Below, piece by piece: positions 15,955 to 24,021 of a stretch of DNA of 64,000 nt. The notes below the pieces were generated by a model. It searched no databases and was not told the DNA's origin. It saw only the letters and a program-made list of their open reading frames with translations. A program made the position numbers and the translations under genes. Source of the stretch: Verrucomicrobiota bacterium (GTDB lineage: Bacteria; Verrucomicrobiota; Verrucomicrobiia; Chthoniobacterales; UBA10450); contig QHNH01000016.1 in assembly GCA_003218375.1 (NCBI GenBank), positions 21,979-85,978 of the forward strand, in the 5' to 3' direction. How positions within the stretch are numbered: the stretch's first letter is position 1; every line of letters begins with the position of its first letter.

Positions 15955-16078
15955 AAAGTCCAAGCTCCAAGCTCCAAAGGAGCACCAAGCATCAAGCACC
16001 AAATCAGCGATTCCTGTCCTTGGAGCTTCGTTGTTTGGAGCTTCTCTGGAGCTTGGATGTTGGAGCTTGGAGCTTTCG
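15955..16078. repeat. Inverted repeat with 7-nt tandem arms (TTGGAGC type), copy 1
   Basis: The left half is built from CTCCAAG/CACCAAG-like heptamers and the right half from TTGGAGC/TTGGATG heptamers in the opposite sense, giving an imperfect palindrome of about 120 bp. Two further copies are at 55262 and 56497. It fills most of the 287-bp gap between the divergent ABC-2 permease and macA; I see no gene in that gap. Confidence 0.85.
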
Positions 16079-16154
16079 ACCGGGCGCAACTTCGCGCCAG
16101 ACCGGCGGTTGTATTAAATTCAGCCCCAGATCATCATTCTGCTTGCTCCTATCG

Positions 16155-17360
16155 ATGTTCAAACGACCCATCCCACTCATTGTCGCCGCGATTGTTCTGA
16201 TCGCCGTAGCGCTCCTGCTCCGCCGCTGCACGAGCGGGTCGAGCGCGACGTTTCAGACCGCGGCCGTGACGCGCGGACCGATCACCCAGGCGGTGACCGC
16301 GACCGGCACGTTGAACCCCGTCCAGAACGTCCAGGTTGGTAGCCAGGTCTCGGGCAACATCCAGAAACTCTTCGCCGATTTTAATTCGCTCGTGAAAGCC
16401 GGACAGGTGATTGCGCAGATCGATCCGGTTGTTTTCCAGGCAAACGTGAACCAGGCCGAAGGCGATCTCGCGAATGCGAAGGCCGCGCTCGAACTCGCGC
16501 GGCTGAACGAGACACGGATTCAAGCGCTGGTCGCGAAACAGAGTTCCGCGCAATCCGATCTCGATCAGGCCACAGCGACTCTGCATCAGGCGGAAGCCAA
16601 CGTGAAGATCAAGGAAGGCGCCTTGGAAAAGGCGAAGGCAGACCTCGACCATTGCACGATCACGTCGCCGATCGATGGCATCGTGATTTCGCGAAATGTC
16701 GACGTAGGACAAACAGTGGCGGCCAGCCTGCAGGCGCCCGTCATTTTCACGATCGCGAATGATCTCTCGAAAATGCAGATCGACGCGAACGTGGCGGAAG
16801 CGGATGTGGGCGGGGTGGCGGTCGATCAGGAAGTGGATTTCACCGTCGATGCGTTTCCGACGCGGACATTCCAGGGAAAGGTTGTGCAGGTGCGCAACGC
16901 CCCCATCACGGTGCAAAACGTCGTCACCTACGACACCGTGATTGGCGTCAGCAATCCCGACCAGAAATTGAAGCCCGGCATGACCGCGAACGTTTCCATC
17001 GTGGCCGCCCACCGCGATGACACGCTGAAGATTCCAAACAGCGCGCTTCGTTTTCGCATGCCCGACCAGACTCCGAGCGCGGCCCCGAAGCGCGACCCAG
17101 CGTCGAGCGGACGCGGACCGGGGAACAAGCCCGGAGGCAATCGCGCTGAGCGTCGCGTGGAACGCACTGTGTCCGTTCTGGCTTCCGGGGCTTCCAGACC
17201 GACGGCCGTGACGATCAAGACCGGGATCAGCGACGGCATGACGACCGAAGTTCTCGAAGGTTTAAAGGAAGGCGATCTTGTGGTCACCGGCATGACGGAA
17301 AGCGGCGCGGCAGTGACCCCTGCGAGCAATCCTTTCGGCAGCGGTCCGCGGCGTTTCTAG
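16155..17360 (+). CDS. macA: MacA-like periplasmic adaptor (membrane fusion protein)
   Basis: I start at the ATG at 16155 (401 residues), which puts a transmembrane anchor (IPLIVAAIVLIAVALLL) at the N terminus; the frame upstream runs through the repeat. The order is barrel/lipoyl half (VSGNIQKLFADFNSLVKAGQVIAQID), an alpha-helical hairpin (about 95-165), second lipoyl half (DHCTITSPIDGIVISRNVDVGQTV) and beta-barrel. It bridges the MacB-type transporter to an outer-membrane channel. macB ATPase and permease genes follow directly. Confidence 0.92.
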   Translation: MFKRPIPLIVAAIVLIAVALLLRRCTSGSSATFQTAAVTRGPITQAVTATGTLNPVQNVQVGSQVSGNIQKLFADFNSLVKAGQVIAQIDPVVFQANVNQAEGDLANAKAALELARLNETRIQALVAKQSSAQSDLDQATATLHQAEANVKIKEGALEKAKADLDHCTITSPIDGIVISRNVDVGQTVAASLQAPVIFTIANDLSKMQIDANVAEADVGGVAVDQEVDFTVDAFPTRTFQGKVVQVRNAPITVQNVVTYDTVIGVSNPDQKLKPGMTANVSIVAAHRDDTLKIPNSALRFRMPDQTPSAAPKRDPASSGRGPGNKPGGNRAERRVERTVSVLASGASRPTAVTIKTGISDGMTTEVLEGLKEGDLVVTGMTESGAAVTPASNPFGSGPRRF

Positions 17361-17364
17361 CGCC

Positions 17365-18138
17365 ATGAACAATTCTTCCGAGGCGGTCGCCGTTCGGCTC
17401 GATGATGTTCGCAAAACGTATCAGACCGGCGAAGTGGAAGTGCAGGCGGTTCGCGGCGTTTCGATCGAGATCGCCGCGGGCGAATTCGTCGCGCTGATGG
17501 GATCGAGCGGTTCCGGCAAATCGACCTTGATGAACATCGTCGGCTGTCTCGACCGGCCGACCTCCGGTCGCTATTTTCTCGACGGCGAAGATGTGTCGTC
17601 GTTGAGCCGGGACGAATTAGCGGACGTGCGGAACCGCAAGCTCGGGTTCGTTTTCCAGAACTTCAATTTGCTGGCGCGCACATCGGCGTTGGAAAACGTC
17701 GAGCTTCCCCTGCTTTATTCCGAGGTCGCGCTCACGAATGTGGAATTGCGCGAGAAAGCCGAGCAGGTCTTGGAAGCAGTCGGATTGCAGGGACGCGGCG
17801 ATCACACGCCGAGTCAGCTTTCCGGTGGCCAGCAGCAGCGCGTCGCGATCGCGCGCGCGCTCATCAACGATCCGGAAGTTCTGCTTGCGGACGAGCCGAC
17901 CGGGAATCTCGACAGCCGGACCAGCGTCGAGGTGATGGAGATTTTTCAGCGGCTGAACGAGAAAGGAATCACCATCATCATGGTCACGCACGAGCACGAC
18001 ATCGCCTCCTACGCCCGGCGCAATATCGTGATGAAAGATGGCCTGGTGCGCGACGACGTGGTGGTTCAGAATCGTTTGAAGGCCGCGGCGGAGCTGGAAA
18101 AGATGACCGCGGGTGAGGCCTTGGAGGCAGCCGTATGA
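17365..18138 (+). CDS. macB: MacB-type ABC transporter ATP-binding protein
   Basis: A 257-residue ATPase with Walker A (GSSGSGKST), Q-loop (FVFQNFNLL), signature [15 protein letters not shown], Walker B ([13 protein letters not shown]) and H-loop (MVTHEHD). It belongs to the LolD/MacB/FtsE branch that drives mechanotransmission-type export. It starts 4 nt after macA and its stop overlaps the permease ATG, so the three genes form one efflux or secretion unit. In E. coli the ATPase and permease are fused as one MacB chain; here they are separate. Confidence 0.93.
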   Translation: MNNSSEAVAVRLDDVRKTYQTGEVEVQAVRGVSIEIAAGEFVALMGSSGSGKSTLMNIVGCLDRPTSGRYFLDGEDVSSLSRDELADVRNRKLGFVFQNFNLLARTSALENVELPLLYSEVALTNVELREKAEQVLEAVGLQGRGDHTPSQLSGGQQQRVAIARALINDPEVLLADEPTGNLDSRTSVEVMEIFQRLNEKGITIIMVTHEHDIASYARRNIVMKDGLVRDDVVVQNRLKAAAELEKMTAGEALEAAV

Positions 18139-19382
18139 CTTCGAAAAACTTTGCCCGCCGCCTGCGGCTCTTGTCGACCTTCAAGATCGCGGCGCGCGCC
18201 TTGCGACGAAACAAGTTGCGCTCGGCGCTGACCGCGCTGGGCATCATCATCGGCGTGGGCGCGGTGATCGCGATGGTGAGTATCGGCAATGGCGCGAAGG
18301 CGCAAGTCGAGGCGCAGATCGCCAGTCTCGGCGAAAATGTCATCCTGATTTTCTCCGGCAGCACCACCGCAAGCGGCATTCGCACTGGCTGGGGTGGCGC
18401 GGGCACACTCAAGATTGAAGATGCGGAAGCGATCCGTCGTGAAGTGCCCGCGGTGACGCTCGTGAGCGAAGAAGTTGTCTCCAACGCACAGGTCGCCGCA
18501 GGAAATCAGAACTGGTTCACACGAATCTATGGCGAGTCCGCGGACTACTTCGAAATACGGCAATGGGCCCTGGCCGACGGTGCGCCGTTTACGAGTCAGG
18601 ATGTGCGGAGCGCGAACAAGATTTGCGTGATTGGCCGCACCACGGCGACACAGATCTTCGGGAGCGAAGATGTGGTGGGGCAAGTTCTGCGGATCAAGAA
18701 CGTGCCTTTCCAGATAACGGGCGTCCTCACTTCCAAAGGGCTGAGTTCGCAGGGCACGGACCAGGACGACATCGTGATCATGCCCTACACCAGCGCGATG
18801 AAACGCGTCCTCGGCGGTGGAACCACCCTGCGCAACATCAACGCGCAGGTGGCCAGCCCGAAGGATCTGGCGCCAGCGCAGCAGCAGATCATCGCGCTGT
18901 TGCGCCAGCGCCATAACATTCGAGAAGGGCGCGACGATGACTTCACCGTCCGCAACCAGGAAGAAATCGCCGCGGCCCAGACCGCGACGACGGAAACGAT
19001 GACGGCGCTGCTCGCCGGCGTGGCTGTCATCTCGCTCATCGTTGGCGGGATCGGGATCATGAACATCATGCTGGTTAGCGTGACCGAGCGCACGCGCGAG
19101 ATCGGGACGCGCATGGCGGTGGGCGCGCACGGGCGCGATATCCTGACTCAATTCTTGATCGAAGCGATGACGCTCAGCGTGGTCGGCGGAATCATCGGCA
19201 TCGTCACGGGCATCGTGGCCTCGAAGGTCATTGCCATGATCAAGAATTGGTCGTCGCTTGTTTCGCCGACTTCAATCATTGTCGCGTTCATAGTCAGCGC
19301 CGGTGTCGGTATCTTCTTCGGTTTTTATCCTGCGCGAAAAGCCGCCCAGCTCGACCCAATCGACGCGCTTCGTTACGAGTAA
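18135..19382 (+). CDS. MacB-type ABC transporter permease
   Basis: A 415-residue protein with the MacB topology: one N-terminal helix (LTALGIIIGVGAVIAMVSIG), a large periplasmic MacB_PCD domain (about 50-285), and three C-terminal FtsX-domain helices starting near LLAGVAVISLIVGGIGIMNIM, followed by VTERTREIGTRMAVGAHGRDI. Substrates of such systems include macrolides, peptides and lipoproteins; none can be assigned here. A 4-nt overlap couples it to the ATPase. Confidence 0.93.
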   Translation: MTSKNFARRLRLLSTFKIAARALRRNKLRSALTALGIIIGVGAVIAMVSIGNGAKAQVEAQIASLGENVILIFSGSTTASGIRTGWGGAGTLKIEDAEAIRREVPAVTLVSEEVVSNAQVAAGNQNWFTRIYGESADYFEIRQWALADGAPFTSQDVRSANKICVIGRTTATQIFGSEDVVGQVLRIKNVPFQITGVLTSKGLSSQGTDQDDIVIMPYTSAMKRVLGGGTTLRNINAQVASPKDLAPAQQQIIALLRQRHNIREGRDDDFTVRNQEEIAAAQTATTETMTALLAGVAVISLIVGGIGIMNIMLVSVTERTREIGTRMAVGAHGRDILTQFLIEAMTLSVVGGIIGIVTGIVASKVIAMIKNWSSLVSPTSIIVAFIVSAGVGIFFGFYPARKAAQLDPIDALRYE

Positions 19383-19389
19383 CTCATCG

Positions 19390-19471
19390 TCGGAGGGACG
19401 TGCTTCCGCACGTCCGACTTTGCGGTGTGCACGATGGAAATTGTGGGACGTGCGGAAGCACATCCCTCCGA
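19390..19471. repeat. Palindromic repeat, family A (REPIN-like), copy 2
   Basis: Same architecture as 2011-2092: TCGGAGGGACGTGCTTCCGC... and its complement ending ...CATCCCTCCGA. It lies between the macB-type permease stop and the convergent metacaspase stop, 8 nt after the former and 2 nt before the latter, again the position of a shared terminator. Confidence 0.9.
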
Positions 19472-19472
19472 A

Positions 19473-20594
19473 CTACGACCTTGGCTCGCGGATCCGGCGC
19501 GATGGGACCCACTCGTCCCATTTCGATTCGTAGTCGGTGTAATGAATCAGGTGCACGCCATCCTTAGCCTGCAAGACGGTCGCGGCGTACCAGTGCTTCT
19601 TCCAAAGCACTTCCACTTTCGTGCCTTTCGCGTAACGGACCGCCTTGATCGCCTGGAGATCTTCCGGCGCGACCCAGAGGTCTTCATCGTCTTCGTAGCC
19701 GATGAAGTGAATCTTTAGCTTCTCACCGCGCGCGTCGATGACCCGGCAGGCGTACCAGTCGCCGTTGCTATCGCGTGCCTTTGCGCGTTCGCCGATTCTC
19801 GGGTTCGCCAAAGGTTTCGACTGGGCCAGGACCATTTCCGTATCGAATGTCTTGGTATGCGCAAAAGTGGAGCGCTGTTCTTCCGCCGCGTTCATGTCGG
19901 CTTCGACGTGGGCGGCGAATTCCGAGAGCGTGACCGCGCCATCGTGATTCAGATCGACGTAGGAAACGCCGCGAAGCGCGTCGAGCAGCGCCTCGGTAAA
20001 GGTCCAATGCTCGGTCGACGATTCGCTCGCGGCCGACGAGGTCACCGCGGCGTAGACGGGGCCCTTCGATTGTTTTGTGATAGCGAGCCCGGCCTGGCCG
20101 GAATAGCAGCAATCGATCAGCCAGAGAACGCGGCTGCAATTGCTTCCGTTGATTTTTCCCGGGATCGAATTGACCGACCAGCCATCGACGTCATCATCGC
20201 CGGCGTCGTAGGACGCGAGATAAACGTCGTTGCCATCATCGGATTTCGATCCGTGCCCGGCGTAGTAAACGATAAGGAAATCGTCGGCGCGCAGTTTCTT
20301 CAACTGCTCGGTGAACGCGCTGTCGATCTGCTGCTGGGTGGCTTGCTTGTCCTGGAGATAAACGATTTGCGATTCCGGGACGCCGCTCTGCTTGAAAAAA
20401 TCGACGAGCGCGTTGTCGCGCCGGTTCTTGACCGGGAACGAGCCGTACGTCTCCGAATGTTTCCAGCTGAGAACGCCGACGACGAAGACCCAGGTTTTCG
20501 TGGGCTGCCAGTCGGGGTCGTTGGCGGAGACAACCCTCGGAAAGAGTTGAACAAGAAAAAGAGCGAATAACAAACGCGCGATCAATGTTCTCAT
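19473..20594 (-). CDS. Secreted caspase-family (metacaspase-like) peptidase with EF-hand and two chromo-barrel/Tudor-like domains
   Basis: I use the ATG at 20594 (373 residues). Residues 1-24 are a signal peptide. Residues ~33-210 are a C14-type peptidase with catalytic His114 in YYAGHGSK and Cys163 in LIDCCYSG. Residues 214-226 (DLNHDGAVTLSEF) form a canonical EF-hand loop, suggesting Ca2+ control as in metacaspases. Residues ~266-313 and ~323-368 are two related modules (IHFIGYEDDEDLWV and IHYTDYESKWDEWV) that look like Tudor-knot/chromo-barrel folds. The protein should act in the periplasm or outside. Substrate unknown. It is monocistronic and divergent from a rhodanese gene. Confidence 0.85.
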   Translation of the reverse strand: MRTLIARLLFALFLVQLFPRVVSANDPDWQPTKTWVFVVGVLSWKHSETYGSFPVKNRRDNALVDFFKQSGVPESQIVYLQDKQATQQQIDSAFTEQLKKLRADDFLIVYYAGHGSKSDDGNDVYLASYDAGDDDVDGWSVNSIPGKINGSNCSRVLWLIDCCYSGQAGLAITKQSKGPVYAAVTSSAASESSTEHWTFTEALLDALRGVSYVDLNHDGAVTLSEFAAHVEADMNAAEEQRSTFAHTKTFDTEMVLAQSKPLANPRIGERAKARDSNGDWYACRVIDARGEKLKIHFIGYEDDEDLWVAPEDLQAIKAVRYAKGTKVEVLWKKHWYAATVLQAKDGVHLIHYTDYESKWDEWVPSRRIREPRS

Positions 20595-20618
20595 TTGCGG
20601 CGGCAATGTATTGCATGG

Positions 20619-20657
20619 GGAGCGCAGGCTGCCAGCCGGCAGTTTGCGCTCTCCAGA
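20619..20657. repeat. Short inverted repeat (GGAGCGCAGGCTGCC type)
   Basis: GGAGCGCAGGCTGCC pairs with GGCAGTTTGCGCTCTCC across a 5-6-nt loop. It lies in the 97-bp gap between the divergent metacaspase and rhodanese genes, so it is part of their shared 5' region. I see no other copy in this window. Confidence 0.75.
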
Positions 20658-20691
20658 TTGACGTTTCCCACCGACCGGTGACGTTCAAAGC

Positions 20692-21051
20692 ATGAACCGT
20701 TTTCAGAACCTCGTCACGGAAGCGAAGAAGAACATCACGGAGATTTCGCCCGGCGATGCCCAGCAGCAAACCGAACGCGGCGACGCGGTCCTGATCGATG
20801 TGCGCGAGGAGGAAGATTGGCGGGAGGATCACGCGAAAGGCGCGAAGCATCTCAGCCGCGGGATCATCGAGCTGGAAATCGAAGAGCAGGTGCCCGATCT
20901 GAAAACGCCGATCATTTGTTATTGCGGGGGCGGCAGCCGTTCGGCGCTCGTGGCGGAGAGTTTGCAGAAGATGGGATATGAGAATGTTCGTTCGCTCGCC
21001 GGCGGATTGCGCGCCTGGAAGGAAGCGGGTTTGTCGTCTTCGACAGAGTGA
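20692..21051 (+). CDS. Rhodanese-like domain protein
   Basis: A 119-residue single-domain rhodanese. The active-site Cys is in IICYCGGGSRSALVAESL, preceded by LIDVREEEDW and followed by LAGGLRAWKEAG, all standard elements. These proteins carry sulfur as a persulfide, but the donor and acceptor here are unknown. No signal peptide, so cytoplasmic. The stop codon lies in the first unit of the heptamer repeat at 21048. Confidence 0.92.
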   Translation: MNRFQNLVTEAKKNITEISPGDAQQQTERGDAVLIDVREEEDWREDHAKGAKHLSRGIIELEIEEQVPDLKTPIICYCGGGSRSALVAESLQKMGYENVRSLAGGLRAWKEAGLSSSTE

Positions 21052-21123
21052 ATCGTGGATGGTGAATCGTGAATCGAGTGGGTCGCTTTCCTTCGATTCA
21101 CAATTCACGGATCACGATTCATC
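21048..21123. repeat. Inverted repeat with 7-nt tandem arms (GTGAATC type)
   Basis: Left arm: GTGAATC GTGGATG GTGAATC GTGAATC. Right arm: GATTCAC AATTCAC GGATCAC GATTCAT. The spacer is about 19 bp. The first unit includes the rhodanese stop codon and the last unit lies 5 bp before the convergent ABC-2 permease stop. The unit is close to the one at 4749-4831. Confidence 0.9.
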
Positions 21124-21127
21124 TCTT

Positions 21128-21928
21128 CTACCCGCCCACCGCCTGGTAATGCCCGAGCCCGCGCTTCCACATGTAACGCGCGGCGGCCCACATTAAGAGC
21201 AGCCAGCCGCTTTGAATGGCGAGCGCCTGGATCATGTCGCCGCCGCGAAGGCGTTCCATGAAAATGGCGATGGGACAAAAGAGTTCGTAATAGAAGGGCA
21301 GCCACTTCAACGCGGCCTGGATACCCGCCGGCATGATGTCGACCGGGAACATCTGGCCGCCGAGAAAATATTCGAACGAGTAAACGATGAAAACGATCGT
21401 GGATATCTCCAGGATCCAGAAGGCGAAGAGCGCGATCGTATAGGTGATAAAAAACTGGATGAGCGCGGACATAACGAGGGAGAGGAACGCGCAGAAATAA
21501 GTCACCGCGTGCGACGGCAAGGTAAGATAATCGCGGAAGTGAAAAAGGATGAGCGCGACGGGCGGGATGGTGACAGCGCTGAAAACGAGACGGCCGCTCA
21601 AGAAAATGCTAAAACGATAGGCGAGGTAATTTACCGGCTTGGTCAGGAACGAATTGATCTGGCCTTCCCGGATATCGGAAGCGATCTGCCATTCGTCCTC
21701 AGTCGGCGTGACCAGGTTCGAGACTACGATGGTGAGCAGGTAATAGTAGATCATCGAGCCGTAGGTGTAGCCGTGCATGCCGCCGCCGGGTTCTTTGAAG
21801 ACGGCGCGCCAGAGAAAGACGGTCCCCGCGAGCGGGATCAGGCCAAAGACCGCGCGCAAAAAATAATTCCAGCGATAAACAAACGTGTTCTGCAACCCGA
21901 GATTGAAGACGGTGAGATACTTTTTCAC
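21128..21928 (-). CDS. ABC-2 type transporter permease (second)
   Basis: A 266-residue membrane protein of the same ABC2_membrane_6-like family as 15073-15867, with the MKKYLTVFNLGLQNTFVYRWNYFLRAVFG start, the 'SDIREGQINSFLTKPVNY' loop and 'MWKRGLGHYQAVGG' tail. The two permeases would form a heterodimer even though about 5 kb of unrelated genes separate them. It follows pdxA by 33 bp on the same strand and may share its transcript. The matching ATPase is not in the window. Confidence 0.85.
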   Translation of the reverse strand: MKKYLTVFNLGLQNTFVYRWNYFLRAVFGLIPLAGTVFLWRAVFKEPGGGMHGYTYGSMIYYYLLTIVVSNLVTPTEDEWQIASDIREGQINSFLTKPVNYLAYRFSIFLSGRLVFSAVTIPPVALILFHFRDYLTLPSHAVTYFCAFLSLVMSALIQFFITYTIALFAFWILEISTIVFIVYSFEYFLGGQMFPVDIMPAGIQAALKWLPFYYELFCPIAIFMERLRGGDMIQALAIQSGWLLLMWAAARYMWKRGLGHYQAVGG

Positions 21929-21961
21929 GCTGGGGTCTAATCGAGGTTTCGAATCGCGCGA

Positions 21962-22849
21962 TTATGGAAACGATCGTACGGCCGCCAGTTCGACCGCGAG
22001 ATTGATCGCGGCGATCATGCTGTCGGGGCGCGCGATATTTTTTCCAGCGATCTCGAAAGCGGTCCCGTGATCGGGACTCGTCCGAGGAAAAGGAAGGCCG
22101 AGCGTGACATTCACCCCTTCGTGAAACGCATGGAGCTTCAGCGGGATGAGCCCCTGGTCGTGATACATGCAGAGAACGCCGTCCCAATCGCCATTCACCG
22201 CGTGATGAAAAACAGTGTCGGGCGAGAAAGGACCGCGAAAAATTGCGGATGGCGGATGGCGGCTTGCGGATTGCAATTGTAGCACCGCCGGGGCGACGAC
22301 TTCGGTTTCTTCAAGTCCGATGCTTCCAGATTCGCCGGCGTGCGGATTCAAACCTGCGACGGCAATTCGCGGCCGATCGATTCCGCGGCGGCGAAGAAAG
22401 TCTTCCAGCAACAAACCGACGCGCACGATTTCCGCGGTCCTCAATGCGGCCGGCACTTCGCGGAGCGGAAGGTGCACGGTAACGAGCGCGACTGTCAGTT
22501 TCCCGCCCGTGAGCAGCATCGCGAAATTTTTGGTTCCGCAACGGTCTGCGAAAAATTCCGTCTGGCCCGGGAACTTGAAACCGATGTCGTACATCCGGGC
22601 TTTGTTTATCGGTCCCGTCACGGCGGCATCGAGTTCGCCCCGCAACGCGAGCCTCGCCGCCTCCTCGAGCGCGTCCCAGGCGGCGCGGGCGGTTTCCGCG
22701 GTGGGTTGGCCTAACGAGCAGTCAATCGCCGGGCCGATGACGGAATACTCCGCATCTGCTGGCAAGCGGCCGGAGGCAAGAGCAGCGTGAACAATCTCCG
22801 GCCCGATGCCGGCCTGGTCGCCGAGAGTGATGCCGACGCGACAACTCAT
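21962..22849 (-). CDS. pdxA: 4-hydroxythreonine-4-phosphate dehydrogenase PdxA
   Basis: A 295-residue protein with the PdxA motifs: MSCRVGITLGDQAGIGPEI at the start, VTGPINKARM, FPGQTEFFADRCGT, and the metal-binding His residues in TVHLPL, CMYHDQGLIPLK and the terminal SPDHGTAFEIAGK. It makes the 3-amino-2-oxopropyl phosphate precursor of pyridoxal phosphate. Around residues 192-206 a 7-nt tandem repeat (GCGGATG units, 22245-22274) changes the usual loop before GPFSPDTVF into QSASRHPPSAIF. It is downstream of surA and mfd. Confidence 0.93.
   Translation of the reverse strand: MSCRVGITLGDQAGIGPEIVHAALASGRLPADAEYSVIGPAIDCSLGQPTAETARAAWDALEEAARLALRGELDAAVTGPINKARMYDIGFKFPGQTEFFADRCGTKNFAMLLTGGKLTVALVTVHLPLREVPAALRTAEIVRVGLLLEDFLRRRGIDRPRIAVAGLNPHAGESGSIGLEETEVVAPAVLQLQSASRHPPSAIFRGPFSPDTVFHHAVNGDWDGVLCMYHDQGLIPLKLHAFHEGVNVTLGLPFPRTSPDHGTAFEIAGKNIARPDSMIAAINLAVELAAVRSFP
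22245..22274 (+). repeat. Heptamer tandem repeat (GCGGATG) inside pdxA
   Basis: Units read GCGGATG GCGGATG GCGGCTT GCGGATT GC on the + strand, antisense to pdxA. The array sits in frame in a surface loop of the predicted enzyme. It has the same unit length as the intergenic arrays in this window. Confidence 0.85.
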
Positions 22850-23029
22850 CGCGCATTGTCACCAACGACGCTGGGGCCCGCAAGGCGGATCAACGAGCGA
22901 ATGAAAGCCTGCGGCGAGCCTCGGCGAAATGCGTTCCAGGCAAGAAAGCGAATTCCTTCTTCCTGAGGGAGAAGGTTAGGATGAGGGTCGTTCTGGGAAC
23001 GAAGCAGCTGCCGCGAGAGCGAAGGCGAA

Positions 23030-24016
23030 CTAAAACTTTTGGATGTAGGCTTTCTGGCGAAGGCCGGCGAGCCAGATTTCCTGTTGTCGCTGGCTTTCTT
23101 CCTGCATCAATTTTTTCTCAATCTCCGGCCGCAGCTTGGCAAACGACGGGGTGTCGCCTCCGCGCTTCTCTTCGACTTTCATGATGTAGAAATTCGGGCC
23201 CAGCTCGATGACGTGGCTGACGCGGCCGGGCGGAAGATTGAAGGCGACTTTCTCCAGCGGCGGAGCCAGGGTTTTGCGCTCGACCCAGCCCCAGTCGCCG
23301 CCCGAATCCCGGGTGGCATCCTCCGAATACATCTGGGCCATGCGATCGAACGGCGCGCCGTCCGCAAGCTTGCCGAGAATTTCCTCCGCGATCGCTTTCT
23401 GCGCGGTGGTGTTCCCCTCCACGGCGCGGGTCGGGATCATGATGAGCCGCAATTTCACCTGCTCCTTGGCGGTGAATTCCGCCCGATGCTGTTTGTAGTA
23501 TTCGATCACCTTCGTTGGCGAAACGGTCGTGACCGGCTTCACGTTCTTACTCCGCATGGCCGAGACGATGATCTTGTCCATCTCCATCTTCTTGAATTCG
23601 GTGAGCGAATAATTCTGGGCCTGCAACGTTTTGATGAAGGTGTTGCGGTCGCCACCGAAATCCTCGCGAATGATGTCGTTGATCCGTTCTTCGACGAAAT
23701 GCTCGGGCAGCTCGAATTTCTCCTTGTGGAAAGATTGGACGATCAGCTGCCGATCGATCAGGTCCTGGAGCGCGGCGCTGCGGGCCGCCTGGATCTGCTT
23801 GTCGAGTTCCTCGCCGTGATATTGCGTCCGGAGCAACCGTTCGCGAGGCGCCGAGAGCCCGCGAACCTGAGAGTAGGTGATGATGTCGCCGTTCACGATC
23901 GCCGCGATGCCGTCGATGATGCGCGGCTCGTTGTCGGCCGCGAGCGCACCCTGGCAAAGCGGTGAAAGCACAACGGTCGCTGCCGCCGCGAGAGCTGCAA
24001 ATAAGGGTCGAATCAT
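23030..24016 (-). CDS. SurA-like periplasmic peptidyl-prolyl isomerase
   Basis: A 328-residue exported protein: signal peptide 1-26 (LFAALAAAATVVLSPLCQGALA), a SurA N-terminal helical chaperone domain (IDGIAAIVNGDIITYSQV ... LIDRQLIVQSF) and one parvulin domain (about 190-290; KLRLIMIPTR, FDRMAQMYSEDATRDSGGDWGWVERKTL). It would assist outer-membrane protein folding. It follows mfd by 5 nt, so the two are co-transcribed. The 180-bp gap before pdxA holds no gene; it contains a GGGAGAAGGTTAGGATGAG stretch typical of short dispersed repeats. Confidence 0.9.
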   Translation of the reverse strand: MIRPLFAALAAAATVVLSPLCQGALAADNEPRIIDGIAAIVNGDIITYSQVRGLSAPRERLLRTQYHGEELDKQIQAARSAALQDLIDRQLIVQSFHKEKFELPEHFVEERINDIIREDFGGDRNTFIKTLQAQNYSLTEFKKMEMDKIIVSAMRSKNVKPVTTVSPTKVIEYYKQHRAEFTAKEQVKLRLIMIPTRAVEGNTTAQKAIAEEILGKLADGAPFDRMAQMYSEDATRDSGGDWGWVERKTLAPPLEKVAFNLPPGRVSHVIELGPNFYIMKVEEKRGGDTPSFAKLRPEIEKKLMQEESQRQQEIWLAGLRQKAYIQKF

Positions 24017-24021
24017 GCGAT

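Noticed and set aside
15868-16154. Gene within the ABC-2/macA intergenic gap
   Set aside because: Open frames there consist of the heptamer inverted repeat and give low-complexity products.
17365-19382. Antibiotic-resistance MacAB pump
   Set aside because: The family is clear, but nothing in the sequence indicates macrolide specificity, so no resistance claim is made.
19473-21051. Metacaspase as part of a defence or abortive-infection system with the neighbouring rhodanese
   Set aside because: The metacaspase has a Sec signal peptide and no NTPase, sensor or CRISPR partner; the rhodanese is divergent and generic.
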